Shown: positions 1 through 8,729, counted from the stretch's first letter. The stretch is DNA of 64,000 nt from Butyrivibrio sp. VCD2006 (GCF_000423925.1 NZ_AUIX01000022.1:1-64000), one strand, 5' to 3'. Notes: generated from the sequence alone by a model not told the origin. Translations and numbers: made by a program.

Positions 1-174
1 GTTTTTTTGGAAAACAATTCCATGACCAATCATACCACAAATTAAGTCATCGAAATACCATAAACTAAACCAATTAAAACCCTTGAATCACGCGGTCTGA
101 GATTGTTTTTTGACAAATAATATTATAAAATGGAAAAGATTTATAAGCAGTTTTTCAAAATGGATGGATTTATT

Positions 175-1494
175 ATGGGAGATTACGATAATTTATACAA
201 TGCCGGTAACAAAATACTAAAAGAAGTTACCAAAGCGGTTGAAACCGGCAATTATGACAATCTTAGTGTTTCACTGAAGGTCTCGATCGAGGATGCAGTT
301 AAGGCTGCAAAAGCTAATCCTTCACAGAATTTCAGAGGCAGGGCATCAACTGTCAGAACAGTCAATTATGCCAGCAGAGCCAGAGCTAGAAGGACACCGT
401 TTTTTACCAGGAAAATCGGATTAGGCTACGGTACAGGCAAGGTCATTGGCGGTATTATCGGCGCCGCAATGTTTGGAATGACAGCACTTGCAGCTATCGG
501 TGACTGGCCTGCATTTGCAATCTGTGCGGTTGCTACAGCAGCATTTGCTCTTCTTATAAAGAGAGGTTCTGAAGAGAAGAAGCTGGCAAGGATTTTTAAC
601 AAATATGGACGTATTCTTGGGGATTCTGAGTTCTTCGCGGTCAGTGATCTTGCTATGGCAGCAGGTGAGCGTTCGGACGTTGTTCTTAAAAATATCAAGA
701 AAATGATGGATAAGGATTTTCTTCCGACAGCCAGATTTGACAGAAATGAGACTACGGTAATGCTTTCCGAGAGGGCTTTTGCTCAGTATCTCAAAGCTGA
801 GAAGTCCAGACAGGACAGAGAATTAGTACAGGCTCAGAATGCAGCTAATCAGCAGCGTTTTCAGGCTGAGAGTACAGCTAATGTCACAGATCAGGGTGCA
901 AAGTCCATTATTGATGAGGGCAATGCATATCTCGAGACTATCCGCAAGATAAATGATGCGATTCCCGGTGATGAGATGAGTGAAAAGCTTTATCAGCTCG
1001 AGAATATCATGAGGAAGATATTCAAGCAGGTTGAGAAGGAACCTGAGTGCGCGGATGATCTTAAGAAGTTTATGAATTATTATCTGCCCACTACCACAAA
1101 GCTTTTGAATGCATATGTGGATCTGGACAGACAGCCTGAGGTTGGTGAGAACATCATTAAGACCAAGAAAGAGATCGAGGATGCTATCGATGTAATTATT
1201 GATGCTTTTGAGAATCTTCTTGATAGTCTTTTCCAGGATATGGCATGGGATATTTCTTCAGATATATCAGTAATGAAGACAATGATGGCGCAGGATGGGC
1301 TTACTCCTGACAGCTTCATGTCACAGCCCGTTCCGGAGCCTGTTCCGGTACCGGCAAGGAGCGCAGCCCCCGCACAGGGTATGATGGCTCAGAGCGCACC
1401 GCTTACTTTTGATGGCGCAGCTTATCAGGCAGCACCTGATGTGCAGTCACAGGAGCAGGCAGCGCAGGATGGAAAGGTTGAACTTAAATTTTAA
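175..1494 (+). CDS. XpaC-like (5-bromo-4-chloroindolyl phosphate hydrolysis) family protein
   Basis: About 439 residues from the ATG at 175. The N-terminal part (MGDYDNLYNAGNKILKEVT) resembles the start of XpaC-family proteins, which commonly sit beside TelA, as here. Hydrophobic segments lie around residues 100-140 (GGIIGAAMFGMTALAAIG, then AFAICAVATAAFALLI), so it is probably membrane associated. The middle is helical with a Gln/Ala-rich coiled-coil stretch, and the C-terminal tail is rich in Pro, Ala and Gln. An ATG at 130 in the same frame would add 15 residues with no family match; 175 was preferred from the family start and from ggatgg upstream. The biochemical role of XpaC is uncertain; the assignment rests on motif appearance and on the TelA neighbour. 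Confidence 0.7.
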   Translation: MGDYDNLYNAGNKILKEVTKAVETGNYDNLSVSLKVSIEDAVKAAKANPSQNFRGRASTVRTVNYASRARARRTPFFTRKIGLGYGTGKVIGGIIGAAMFGMTALAAIGDWPAFAICAVATAAFALLIKRGSEEKKLARIFNKYGRILGDSEFFAVSDLAMAAGERSDVVLKNIKKMMDKDFLPTARFDRNETTVMLSERAFAQYLKAEKSRQDRELVQAQNAANQQRFQAESTANVTDQGAKSIIDEGNAYLETIRKINDAIPGDEMSEKLYQLENIMRKIFKQVEKEPECADDLKKFMNYYLPTTTKLLNAYVDLDRQPEVGENIIKTKKEIEDAIDVIIDAFENLLDSLFQDMAWDISSDISVMKTMMAQDGLTPDSFMSQPVPEPVPVPARSAAPAQGMMAQSAPLTFDGAAYQAAPDVQSQEQAAQDGKVELKF

Positions 1495-1580
1495 CCATGG
1501 AGGAGATCCATCCATTTTTAGTCGTTAATGTTTGTTTTTTGAAACATTTTGATAAGAAATTATAAGTTGGAGGAAGTAAA

Positions 1581-2729
1581 ATGGGAGACGAGTTTAAAGA
1601 GTTTGAGAATTCAGCACCGACGCTGTCTTTTGACGCACCGGTTGCTGAGGCAGAAGCACCTGCAGCGCAGGCAGCACCTACCGCTACGGTTGATCCGCAG
1701 GAGGCACAGCTTTCTGCAGAGGAGATGAAACAGGTAGACGCTTTCGTGGATCAGATAGATATCACTAATTCACAGGCTGTTATGAACTATGGTGCAGGAA
1801 CACAGAAGAAGATGGCAGACTTTTCAGAGAAGGCCATTGATAATGTCCGCACAAAGGATATGGGGCAGGTCGGCGATATGATCGCAGGTCTGGTAACAGA
1901 GCTTAAGAGCTTCGAGATCGAAGAGGATGAGAAGGGACTTAAGGCCTTTTTCAAAAAAGGAACAAATAAGGTTACCGCCCTCAAGGCAAGATACACAAGC
2001 ATCGAGGGTAATGTTGAGACCATCAGCAATGAGCTTGAGCGTCATCAGATGCAGCTCATGAAGGACGTTGCTACACTGGATAACATGTACAAGCTCAACC
2101 TTAACTATTACAAAGAGCTTTCAATGTACATCATCGCCGGTAAGAAGAAGCTTGAGCAGGTTAGAGCAACAGATCTTGTTGCAGCTCAGCAGAAGGCTGA
2201 GGCTTCAGGACTTCCTGAGGATGCACAGGCAGCTAAGGATCTTGCTTCTCTTTGCGACAGATTTGAGAAGAAGATCTATGATCTTGAGCTTACACGTACA
2301 ATCGCTATGCAGACAGGTCCTCAGATCCGTATGGTTCAGAGTGCTGATACAGCAATGGCTGAGAAGATTCAGTCAACAATCGTTAACACAATTCCTCTTT
2401 GGAAGAACCAGATGGTTATCGCTATCGGTATCGAGCATTCCGCACAGGCTGCTAAGGCAGAGCGCGAAGTTAACGATATGACCAATGCTCTTCTTAAGAA
2501 AAATGCTGATATGCTCAAGGTTGCTACAGTTGAGGCTGCTAAGGAATCAGAGCGTGGTATCGTAGATATGGAGACACTTAAGCATACTAACGAATCACTT
2601 ATCTCAACTCTTGATGAAGTCATGAGAATACAGACTGAAGGTAAGGAAAAGAGAAGAAATGCAGAAGCAGAGCTCGCTCAGATCGAGGGACAGCTTCGTG
2701 AGAAACTCCTTCAGGCTGCTAAGAACTGA
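1581..2729 (+). CDS. TelA-family (toxic anion resistance) protein
   Basis: 382 residues, preceded by ggaggaagtaaa, a strong ribosome-binding site. After an Ala/Glu-rich N-terminus of about 50 residues, the protein is almost wholly alpha-helical with heptad-like spacing, as in the TelA/KlaA family linked to tellurite and other stress resistance. The neighbouring XpaC-like gene ends 86 bases upstream, so the two probably form one transcript, a common Firmicute arrangement. Its last codons (LLQAAKN and stop) lie inside the first unit of a 36-bp tandem repeat that continues beyond the gene, so the repeat probably arose by duplication of the gene's own 3' end. The family is clear; the actual function in this organism is unknown. 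Confidence 0.85.
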   Translation: MGDEFKEFENSAPTLSFDAPVAEAEAPAAQAAPTATVDPQEAQLSAEEMKQVDAFVDQIDITNSQAVMNYGAGTQKKMADFSEKAIDNVRTKDMGQVGDMIAGLVTELKSFEIEEDEKGLKAFFKKGTNKVTALKARYTSIEGNVETISNELERHQMQLMKDVATLDNMYKLNLNYYKELSMYIIAGKKKLEQVRATDLVAAQQKAEASGLPEDAQAAKDLASLCDRFEKKIYDLELTRTIAMQTGPQIRMVQSADTAMAEKIQSTIVNTIPLWKNQMVIAIGIEHSAQAAKAEREVNDMTNALLKKNADMLKVATVEAAKESERGIVDMETLKHTNESLISTLDEVMRIQTEGKEKRRNAEAELAQIEGQLREKLLQAAKN

Positions 2730-2880
2730 GGATAATAGAAACTCCTTCAGGCTGCTAAGAACTGAGGATAATAGAAAGTCCTTCAGGTTGCTAAGAACTG
2801 AGGATAATAGAAAGTCCTTCAGGTTGCTAAGAACTGAGGATAATAGAAGTCCTTCAGGTTGCTAAGAACTAAGGAAAAGG
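2702..2880 (+). repeat. Tandem repeat, about five 36-bp units, spanning the 3' end of telA
   Basis: Units begin at 2702, 2738, 2774, 2810 and 2846. The first two are identical, the third and fourth share two substitutions, and the last is degenerate and one base shorter. Each full unit contains the final telA codons, the TGA stop and gataata. The unit length is a multiple of three, so an alternative frame stays open across the array; it is judged non-coding. No spacers separate the units, so this is not a CRISPR. Confidence 0.95.
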
Positions 2881-2892
2881 AAGAAAATCCTA

Positions 2893-2941
2893 AAGCCTTC
2901 TCCCTTTGGGAGAAGGTGTCAGCGAAGCTGACGGATGAGGG
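2893..2941 (+). repeat. Dispersed palindromic leader element, short form (copy A)
   Basis: First hairpin ccttctccc/gggagaagg, second hairpin gtcagc-gaa-gctgac, then ggatgaggg. The ggatgaggg end lies 6 bases before the galK ATG and can serve as its Shine-Dalgarno sequence. Relative to other short copies, one C-to-T change in the first hairpin is matched by G-to-A in the opposite arm. Confidence 0.9.
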
Positions 2942-2947
2942 CTAAAA

Positions 2948-4123
2948 ATGGAACAGAAAATGAAAGATGAAGTATTAAGAGGCTTCGAGGAGCAATACGG
3001 TAAGAACGACAGCGTTAAAGCATATTTCGCTCCCGGACGTGTTAACCTTATCGGTGAGCACACAGATTATAATGGCGGACATGTTTTTCCCTGCGCACTT
3101 ACAATAGGAACCTATGGCGCAGCTGCTAAGAGAGATGACAGAAAAATGCGCTTCTTCTCCATGAATTTTGACAATGGCAGGATTATTGAGGTTTCTTTGG
3201 ATGATCTTGAAAAATCCAGAACAGCAGGCTGGACAGCTTATCCTGTTGGCGTTGTCTGGGCTTTTGAGAAGAGAGGCTTCAAGCTCGACAAGGGCTTTGA
3301 CATGATTATTTATGGCAATATTCCTAACGGCTCCGGTCTTTCATCTTCAGCATCCCTTGAGGTGCTCACAGGATTTATCCTTCGCGACCTCTATGGATTT
3401 GATGTGACCAATCAGGATCTTGCGCTTATCGGACAGTATTCCGAGAATAACTTCAACGGCTGTAACTGTGGAATCATGGATCAGTTCGCTGTTGCAATGG
3501 GCAAAGAGGAGAATGCAATTTTCCTTGATACTGCAGATCTTTCATTTGATTATGCGCCCATTAAGCTTGAAGGTGCCAAGATCATAATCAGTAACACTAA
3601 TAAAAAGCATAAGCTTACAGATTCTGCCTACAACGAGAGAAGAAGTGCCTGTGAAGAGGCACTCGCTGAGCTTCAGAAGGTAGTTGATATCAAGGGACTC
3701 GGTGATCTTACAGAGGAAGAGTTCGAGGCTCACAAGGATGCCATCAAGGATGATGACAGACGAATCAAGGCTAAGCATGCAGTTTATGAGAATCAGAGAA
3801 CAATCGAAGCTGTAGCAGCTCTAAAGGCAGGTAATCTCGAGAGATTCGGTGAGCTTATGAAGCAGTCACACATCTCACTTCGTGACGACTATGATGTCAC
3901 AGGTGTTGAGCTTGACACCCTGGCTGAGGAAGCTTGGAAGATTCCGGGAGTTATCGGCTCCAGAATGACAGGTGGCGGTTTCGGTGGATGCACAGTTTCA
4001 ATCGTCAAGGACGAGGCAGTCGAGGAATTCAAGGAGAAGGTAGGTAAGGCTTATCGTGAGAAGATAGGCTACGACGCAACCTTCTACACTGTATCCATCG
4101 GTGGAGGTCCCGCAGTAATTTAA
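2948..4123 (+). CDS. galK: Galactokinase
   Basis: 391 residues, the normal length for GalK of the GHMP kinase family; phosphorylates galactose at C1 in the Leloir pathway in the cytoplasm. The galactokinase signature PGRVNLIGEHTDYNGG is at about residue 27, the Gly-rich ATP loop GSGLSSSASLEV near residue 130, and the third GHMP motif GGGFGGCTVSIV near residue 345. The start at 2948 follows directly after a palindromic leader element whose ggatgaggg end gives a correctly placed ribosome-binding site. No galT or galE is adjacent, so the rest of the pathway must be elsewhere. A bidirectional terminator follows the gene. Confidence 0.97.
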   Translation: MEQKMKDEVLRGFEEQYGKNDSVKAYFAPGRVNLIGEHTDYNGGHVFPCALTIGTYGAAAKRDDRKMRFFSMNFDNGRIIEVSLDDLEKSRTAGWTAYPVGVVWAFEKRGFKLDKGFDMIIYGNIPNGSGLSSSASLEVLTGFILRDLYGFDVTNQDLALIGQYSENNFNGCNCGIMDQFAVAMGKEENAIFLDTADLSFDYAPIKLEGAKIIISNTNKKHKLTDSAYNERRSACEEALAELQKVVDIKGLGDLTEEEFEAHKDAIKDDDRRIKAKHAVYENQRTIEAVAALKAGNLERFGELMKQSHISLRDDYDVTGVELDTLAEEAWKIPGVIGSRMTGGGFGGCTVSIVKDEAVEEFKEKVGKAYREKIGYDATFYTVSIGGGPAVI

Positions 4124-4134
4124 TAGAAAAATAA

Positions 4135-4181
4135 AACAGCCGATTTTGCTTTAATCAGCAATCGGCTGTTCTCATTTTTTA
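4135..4181. terminator. Bidirectional rho-independent terminator
   Basis: Stem cagccgatt (4137-4145) pairs with aatcggctg (4160-4168). A T-rich run follows on the plus strand (galK), and an A-rich stretch on the left gives a U-tract for the convergent minus-strand gene ending at 4201. Confidence 0.85.
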
Positions 4182-4200
4182 TAGAATGTTATGGATAATC

Positions 4201-4854
4201 TTACGCAAACTGCTCATTTGCGGGTACCTCTCCCAATGCTTCATGGAGAATGGAGAGGATGTTTTCCTTGCTAAGAGAATTCAGGGATTCCGCAACGGGA
4301 ATAAGTGATCTTATTTTAGCAGAGGATTCGGAACTGCTAAGTGACAGCTTGTTTTTATAAAGATCACAAAGGAGCTTGTAGGTAGCGGTCACATCGGTTT
4401 TTGTTGATATGGAAAACTCAAGTACATCGGTAGCTTCTTTATATAAAGAAGCGTCATACAGCTCTTTTCCCCATTTCTGGAGATTAGTTACAAGAGTTGT
4501 ATAGTTTTGATCATAGGTTGTGAGCGATGTAATGTTTGGAGCTCCGTATTCCAACTTGAGGTCAGTGTTGGTGATTCCGGTGAGATTTACGATCTTCTGA
4601 TCGGCGAGACGAGTGATGGTTCTTTCGCAAAAATCAATCTCGTCGTTACCCTTCACAGCGCCGAAAGGAAGCTTATCCAGAGGGACCCTGATATAGTTCA
4701 GAGAATCAAGGCTTTTCCTTCTGGTGCTGTTGGCCCTTAGCTCTTTATCCCAGAAATCTTCTTCGTTTTTACGGATTTTAGCATCATTTCTGTGGATGGC
4801 TATATTGGTGAGGATGACGATAAGTATAAAACTTGTAAAAACTGGTAATCTCAT
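4201..4854 (-). CDS. Membrane-anchored protein of unknown function
   Basis: 217 residues. An N-terminal hydrophobic segment (VFTSFILIVILTNIAI, about residues 5-20) is a single membrane anchor or uncleaved signal; the remainder is hydrophilic and mostly helical, with a repeat-like helical part after residue 120 (KELYDASLYKEATDVLEFS) that resembles TPR-type helix pairs. It is divergent from a tiny membrane-protein gene starting at 4891 and convergent with galK. I do not recognise a family. It may be an extracytoplasmic scaffold protein, but nothing in the sequence assigns a function. Confidence 0.6.
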   Translation of the reverse strand: MRLPVFTSFILIVILTNIAIHRNDAKIRKNEEDFWDKELRANSTRRKSLDSLNYIRVPLDKLPFGAVKGNDEIDFCERTITRLADQKIVNLTGITNTDLKLEYGAPNITSLTTYDQNYTTLVTNLQKWGKELYDASLYKEATDVLEFSISTKTDVTATYKLLCDLYKNKLSLSSSESSAKIRSLIPVAESLNSLSKENILSILHEALGEVPANEQFA

Positions 4855-4890
4855 TTATAATATCCTTTCAGAAAATGAGGAGAAAAGCAT

Positions 4891-5001
4891 ATGTTTAAGT
4901 TTTTTAATTCCGGTAAAAGAAGAAAGATAATATCAGCAATTATTATCATGGTTCTGATACTTGCACTGGTTATTCCGCTTGCAAGTAGCTTTTCTTTCTG
5001 A
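4891..5001 (+). CDS. Small single-pass membrane protein (36 aa)
   Basis: A 36-codon ORF starting MFKFFNSGKRRKIISA, followed by one hydrophobic helix (IIIMVLILALVIPLA) and ending SSFSF. The ATG is preceded by gaggag at suitable spacing. A basic N-terminus followed by one helix gives an inside-positive topology. The layout is reminiscent of tiny Firmicute membrane proteins such as the stressosome-associated Prli42, but I cannot confirm homology. It stands divergent from the membrane protein at 4201-4854 and 36 bases upstream of the VanW gene. Confidence 0.55.
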   Translation: MFKFFNSGKRRKIISAIIIMVLILALVIPLASSFSF

Positions 5002-5037
5002 TTATATAACACCGGCATTTGCCAGGAAAGTGGCGAA

Positions 5038-6747
5038 ATGGAGAAGTTTATGAAAAAATTTATGTTTCTTTGTCTGATGGCGCTTACGCTTGCTCTTGTA
5101 TACCCGGCAGGCAGCGCAGAAGCTGCTTCAGATACTATTCATCAGGGTGTTTTTATTGGTGATGTTGATGTTTCGGGCATGACAACTGCGCAGGCGACTG
5201 AGGCTGTTAATCAGTACATTGAGCAGCTGCGAGCAAAGAACGTAACACTTAGAGGCAAAAATGAGGGGCAGAGCGTCACAGTCACAATGGGTGACTTTGG
5301 TCTCGGGTGGGCCAATCCCGGGGTTGTTGATGAAGCTTTTTCGCTTTGCAGAGCGGGCAACATCATACAGCGCTACAAGGCAATTAAAGACCTTGAGCAC
5401 AGTACACAGCGTTACAATATTGAGTATTCTTTCAATGATGACGCTATCTACCAGATCCTGGAGGTTAATTGTGCACCATTTAATGTTTCAAAGGTGAATT
5501 ACAATCTTACTAAAACATCAGAAGGTTTTAATATTTCAGAAGGCCAGACAGGTTATATCCTTGATGAGCGGACGTCCCTTGTCAATATTAAGGACTTTGT
5601 GCAGAATAGTTGGGATCACAACGATTGCGCAATAGATGTGGTCATCGATGAGGATTTACCTCAGGGTAGCTATGAGGAGCTTAGTCAGGTTAAGGATGTT
5701 CTCGGAACATTTACGACAAGCTATTCATCATCAGGTGCTGCGAGAAGTGCCAATGTTGCCAACGGATGCAGCCTTATTAATGGAACTACGATTTATCCCG
5801 GAGAGGAGTTCTCTGTTCTTGATACAATCACTCCTTTCACAGAGGCTAATGGATATTTCCCTGCAGGTTCATACCTGAACGGTATAGTTGTAGAGAGTGT
5901 CGGAGGCGGAATCTGTCAGGTTTCAACTACGCTTTATAATGCGGTACTTAAGGCTGAGCTTGAGGTTACAGAGCGCCATAATCATTCAATGATCATCAAC
6001 TATGTTGAGCCTTCAATGGATGCGGCAATCGCTGAAAATGGTGGAAAGAACTTCAAATTCGTTAACAGTACAGAGCATCCTATTTATATAGAAGGTTACA
6101 CATCATCAGATAAGCACATAACATTTACTATTTACGGAGTGGAGACAAGACCTTCATCTCACAAGGTTGAGTTCCAGAGCGAGGTTCTTGAGACTACGCC
6201 TGCAGGTGCCGATCAGGTAGTTGCTGACGGAGGTTCACCCGTTGGTACTGTGAATGTTCAGTCTGCACATATAGGATATAAGGCACAGCTTTGGAAGATC
6301 ACTTATGAAAATGGTCAGGTAAGCGACAGACAGGTAGTTAATAGCAGTAATTACAAGATGGTACCCAGGATCATCACTGTGGGAACAGCTACAGCAGATC
6401 CTACAGCAGCTGCACAGATAGGTACAGCTATCGCAACAGGTGATATAAACCAGATCAAGGCTGTTGCAGGTGCTATCGCAGCAGTACAGCAGGTAGCAGC
6501 ACAGGGTGGCGACGTTGAAGCCGCACAGGCAGCAGCTGCAGCGCAGGCGGCATCGGCTGAAGCACAGCTTGCAGCTCAGCAGGCGGCACAGGCTGCCGAA
6601 GCAGCACCGGCAGAGGCACCTGCAGCTACTCAGGAGGTTGCACCCGCACCTGCACCGGAACAGGCACCGGCTCCAGCTCCTGCAGAGGGAGATACACCGG
6701 CACCTATAGATCCTGAACCCGAGGAAGTTCCTCCACCGGCAGAGTAA
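5038..6747 (+). CDS. VanW family cell-wall protein with G5-like domain and Ala/Pro-rich tail
   Basis: 569 residues. Signal peptide (MKKFMFLCLMALTLALVYP, cleavage after about SAEA), a putative peptidoglycan-binding domain (GVFIGDVDVSGMTTAQA, residues 37-150), then a VanW domain (about 225-360) containing NGTTIYPGEEFSVLD and VESVGGGICQVSTTLYNA, both hallmarks of the family. A G5-like region follows, and a low-complexity Ala/Gln/Pro/Glu tail (residues 455-569) may span the wall. VanW proteins are exported and wall associated, but their catalytic role is unknown. Two starts are possible: ATG 5038 (aggaaag upstream) and ATG 5050 (ggag 6 bases upstream), differing by four residues. Confidence 0.85.
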   Translation: MEKFMKKFMFLCLMALTLALVYPAGSAEAASDTIHQGVFIGDVDVSGMTTAQATEAVNQYIEQLRAKNVTLRGKNEGQSVTVTMGDFGLGWANPGVVDEAFSLCRAGNIIQRYKAIKDLEHSTQRYNIEYSFNDDAIYQILEVNCAPFNVSKVNYNLTKTSEGFNISEGQTGYILDERTSLVNIKDFVQNSWDHNDCAIDVVIDEDLPQGSYEELSQVKDVLGTFTTSYSSSGAARSANVANGCSLINGTTIYPGEEFSVLDTITPFTEANGYFPAGSYLNGIVVESVGGGICQVSTTLYNAVLKAELEVTERHNHSMIINYVEPSMDAAIAENGGKNFKFVNSTEHPIYIEGYTSSDKHITFTIYGVETRPSSHKVEFQSEVLETTPAGADQVVADGGSPVGTVNVQSAHIGYKAQLWKITYENGQVSDRQVVNSSNYKMVPRIITVGTATADPTAAAQIGTAIATGDINQIKAVAGAIAAVQQVAAQGGDVEAAQAAAAAQAASAEAQLAAQQAAQAAEAAPAEAPAATQEVAPAPAPEQAPAPAPAEGDTPAPIDPEPEEVPPPAE

Positions 6748-6833
6748 CCTGGATATAGACTAATTGCTACACGTATGAATTTAATAATCTGAAGATACAC
6801 ATGTTTTCAGATAATCTATGGAGCAAATTATAT

Positions 6834-7856
6834 ATGAGAATCGGAAAAGTAACTGAGAGCGTACTAAATCGCTCGGTACTTAAGCTTATTAAAAGTGATT
6901 CCAATAAGAAAAGCGCAGCTGGCAGGTCAGACTGCGCTTATTCTTTAGATGAAAACGGTGATGGCATTCTTACAGCCGTTTCCACATTTACTGCAGTTTC
7001 TTTGGATGCGGCATACTATGCCGTGCACAATGCGGCGAATAATATCTTCTGTCAGGGCGGAAAGCCTCTTATGACAGTTCTAAATATTATGCTGCCGGCA
7101 CAAGCAGAGGAAGCAGAGCTTAAGTCCATAATGAAAAGTGCCATTAGTTCCACAAATGAACTTGGTATAGCTATTGAAGGTGGTCATACCGAGGTCACGG
7201 AGGTAGTGACAAGACCGCTTGTGAGCGCAGTGGTTACGGGCAAGATTCCTTCAAGCGAAGAGCGAGAGGCTCTGCAGAGATCAGATAGACCTACGACAGC
7301 TGGCGATAAGAATACAAAGAGGGCCGGTCTTGCCATAGTCATGACCAAGTGGGCAGCAGTTGAAGGCACTGCAATTTTGGCAAAGGAGCAGTCAGAAAAA
7401 CTTTTAGAGCGCCTTCCTGATTACATGATCAGACAGGCACAGGATTTTAAGAGCCTTGTATCAATTGAAGAAGATGCTAGGATTGCCCTTGAAAACGGAG
7501 CATTAGGCCTTCATGATGTATCTTTTGGCGGCATCTTTGCTGCACTCTGGGATATTGCGGCAAGGTACAAATTTGGATTCGAGATTGATCTTAAGAAAAT
7601 CCCGATAAGACAGGAGACAGTTGAAATAACAAACCACCTTGGTGTAAACCCCTACCTGTTAGTTTCCGGTGGATCGCTGATCATACTTTCTGACGATGGC
7701 GAAGCTCTTGTCCGTGCCTTTGAAAATGCCGGCATAAATGCAGCTATCATTGGCTACACCACAGATAACAACAACAAAATCATCAAAAATGATGACGAAA
7801 CCCGCTACCTCGACAAACCCCAACCCGACGAAATATTGCGGATTACGACTAAATAA
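6834..7856 (+). CDS. AIR synthase-related (HypE/PurM-like) protein
   Basis: 340 residues. The start MRIGKVTESVLNRSV matches HypE-type proteins and follows ggag at 6820; the in-frame ATG at 6801 would only add an atypical leader. The fold contains an N-terminal AIR-synthase ATP-binding half (residues about 30-140) and a C-terminal half with a GALGLHDVSFGGIFAALWD segment typical of AIRS_C domains. HypE makes the thiocarbamoyl/cyano ligand of NiFe hydrogenase, but the C-terminal PRIC cysteine motif of HypE is not visible and no hyp genes are near, so this is a related ATP-dependent enzyme of unknown substrate. A long palindrome follows. Confidence 0.75.
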   Translation: MRIGKVTESVLNRSVLKLIKSDSNKKSAAGRSDCAYSLDENGDGILTAVSTFTAVSLDAAYYAVHNAANNIFCQGGKPLMTVLNIMLPAQAEEAELKSIMKSAISSTNELGIAIEGGHTEVTEVVTRPLVSAVVTGKIPSSEEREALQRSDRPTTAGDKNTKRAGLAIVMTKWAAVEGTAILAKEQSEKLLERLPDYMIRQAQDFKSLVSIEEDARIALENGALGLHDVSFGGIFAALWDIAARYKFGFEIDLKKIPIRQETVEITNHLGVNPYLLVSGGSLIILSDDGEALVRAFENAGINAAIIGYTTDNNNKIIKNDDETRYLDKPQPDEILRITTK

Positions 7857-8031
7857 CCTACGTGATGATAATTTGATCAAAAAATCATCGTGCTTGCATG
7901 CTAATTGTCTTATGATAGCTCACAAAAAAGTAAACTAAAACTGCGCTATATTAGTAACCTACCTTGCATGCTTGATTTGTGATAGAATGAAAACGTATAT
8001 CGCTTGAATTTGATATTTGATGCATGAATGA

Positions 8032-8212
8032 GTCCTGCCCCTGGTTTTATTAGGCAAAAGTATAATACTTTGCGAGATTTGAACCACGGAGCAGAGACCA
8101 ATAAATCCCAAGTGCTATTGCACGCAGGGATTTATGTCCTGGGCTCTGCGGAGTTCCCGGTTCAACACGAGCAAATATTATACTTTTGCCGTTTAAAACC
8201 CCGGGGCAGGAC
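8032..8212. repeat. 181-bp near-perfect palindrome (long hairpin)
   Basis: Outer arms gtcctgcccc (8032-8041) and ggggcaggac (8203-8212) are exactly complementary. Pairing continues inward through ggcaaaagtataata, gttgaacc/gaacca-type segments, gcagag, ataaatccc (8101-8109)/gggatttat (8127-8135) to an apical gtgc-tatt-gcac hairpin at 8112-8123. It lies 28 bases before the Lrp-type gene, in a 384-bp gap that otherwise holds only a repeated cttgcatgct (7893 and 7963). It could be a MITE-like insertion or a leader structure. No protein is encoded with conviction. Confidence 0.9.
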
Positions 8213-8240
8213 GGATTATATATAACAAAAGGAGAATAAC

Positions 8241-8729
8241 ATGGTAAACAGAGATGAGTTACTTCGTACAATTGACAAGAATAGCCGCATTGGTGTGGAT
8301 GAACTGGCGGTGATACTGGCCGCGCCCGAGATAGAAGTCGCGAATGAACTCAGAGCCCTTGAAGACGAAGGAATCATCTGTGGTTATCACACAATGATAG
8401 ACTGGTCCAAGACTTCAATTGACAAAGTTATGGCTCTTATTGAGGTAAAGGTTACACCCCAGAGAGGCATTGGTTTTGATTCCATCGCTGAGCGTATTTA
8501 CAAATATCCCGAGGTTACCAGCGTATATCTTATTTCCGGTGGCTTCGATCTCATGGTTATGCTTGAGGGCAAGACACTTAAAGAGGTGGCAACTTTTGTA
8601 ACCAACAAGCTTTCACCGCTTGATACTGTCCTTAGCTGCTCTACACACTTCATACTTCAGAAGTACAAGGAGCACGGAACAATTTTAACTAAAAAATATG
8701 AAGATACAAGGGAGATTGTTACACCATGA
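8241..8729 (+). CDS. Lrp/AsnC family transcriptional regulator
   Basis: 162 residues, preceded by aaaggagaataac. An N-terminal winged HTH (residues 1-60, LLRTIDKNSRIGVDELAVIL) is followed by an AsnC-type ligand-binding/oligomerisation domain (about 65-145) with the characteristic VYLISGGFDLMVMLEG stretch. Lrp-type regulators bind amino acids and control amino-acid metabolism. Its stop overlaps the start of the aminotransferase gene (ATGA), so the pair is translationally coupled, and the regulator probably controls this operon in response to an amino acid. The palindrome upstream may be part of its leader. Confidence 0.9.
   Translation: MVNRDELLRTIDKNSRIGVDELAVILAAPEIEVANELRALEDEGIICGYHTMIDWSKTSIDKVMALIEVKVTPQRGIGFDSIAERIYKYPEVTSVYLISGGFDLMVMLEGKTLKEVATFVTNKLSPLDTVLSCSTHFILQKYKEHGTILTKKYEDTREIVTP

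Noticed and set aside
1..129. Promoter with ttgaca at 110-115 before the XpaC-like gene
   Set aside because: The -35 is good, but no -10 lies at 16-18 bases; the nearby tattataaa is too close, so I do not call it. Nothing else is seen in this stretch.
2659..2865. 68-codon ORF reading through the tandem repeat
   Set aside because: It is a by-product of a unit length divisible by three, lies out of frame over the telA end and has no ribosome-binding site.
2702..2880. CRISPR array from 36-bp repeats
   Set aside because: The repeats are directly adjacent with no spacers, contain coding sequence of telA, and no cas genes are present.
6801..7856. HypE hydrogenase maturation protein
   Set aside because: The C-terminal cysteine motif needed by HypE is not visible and no other hydrogenase genes are near, so only the broader family is given.
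8032..8212. tRNA or T-box leader in the palindrome region
   Set aside because: There is no cloverleaf, no T-box sequence and no aminoacyl-tRNA synthetase gene downstream; pairing is one long stem.
8028..8271. ORFs on both strands inside the 181-bp palindrome
   Set aside because: They reflect the inverted repeat itself, have no ribosome-binding sites and match nothing I recognise.
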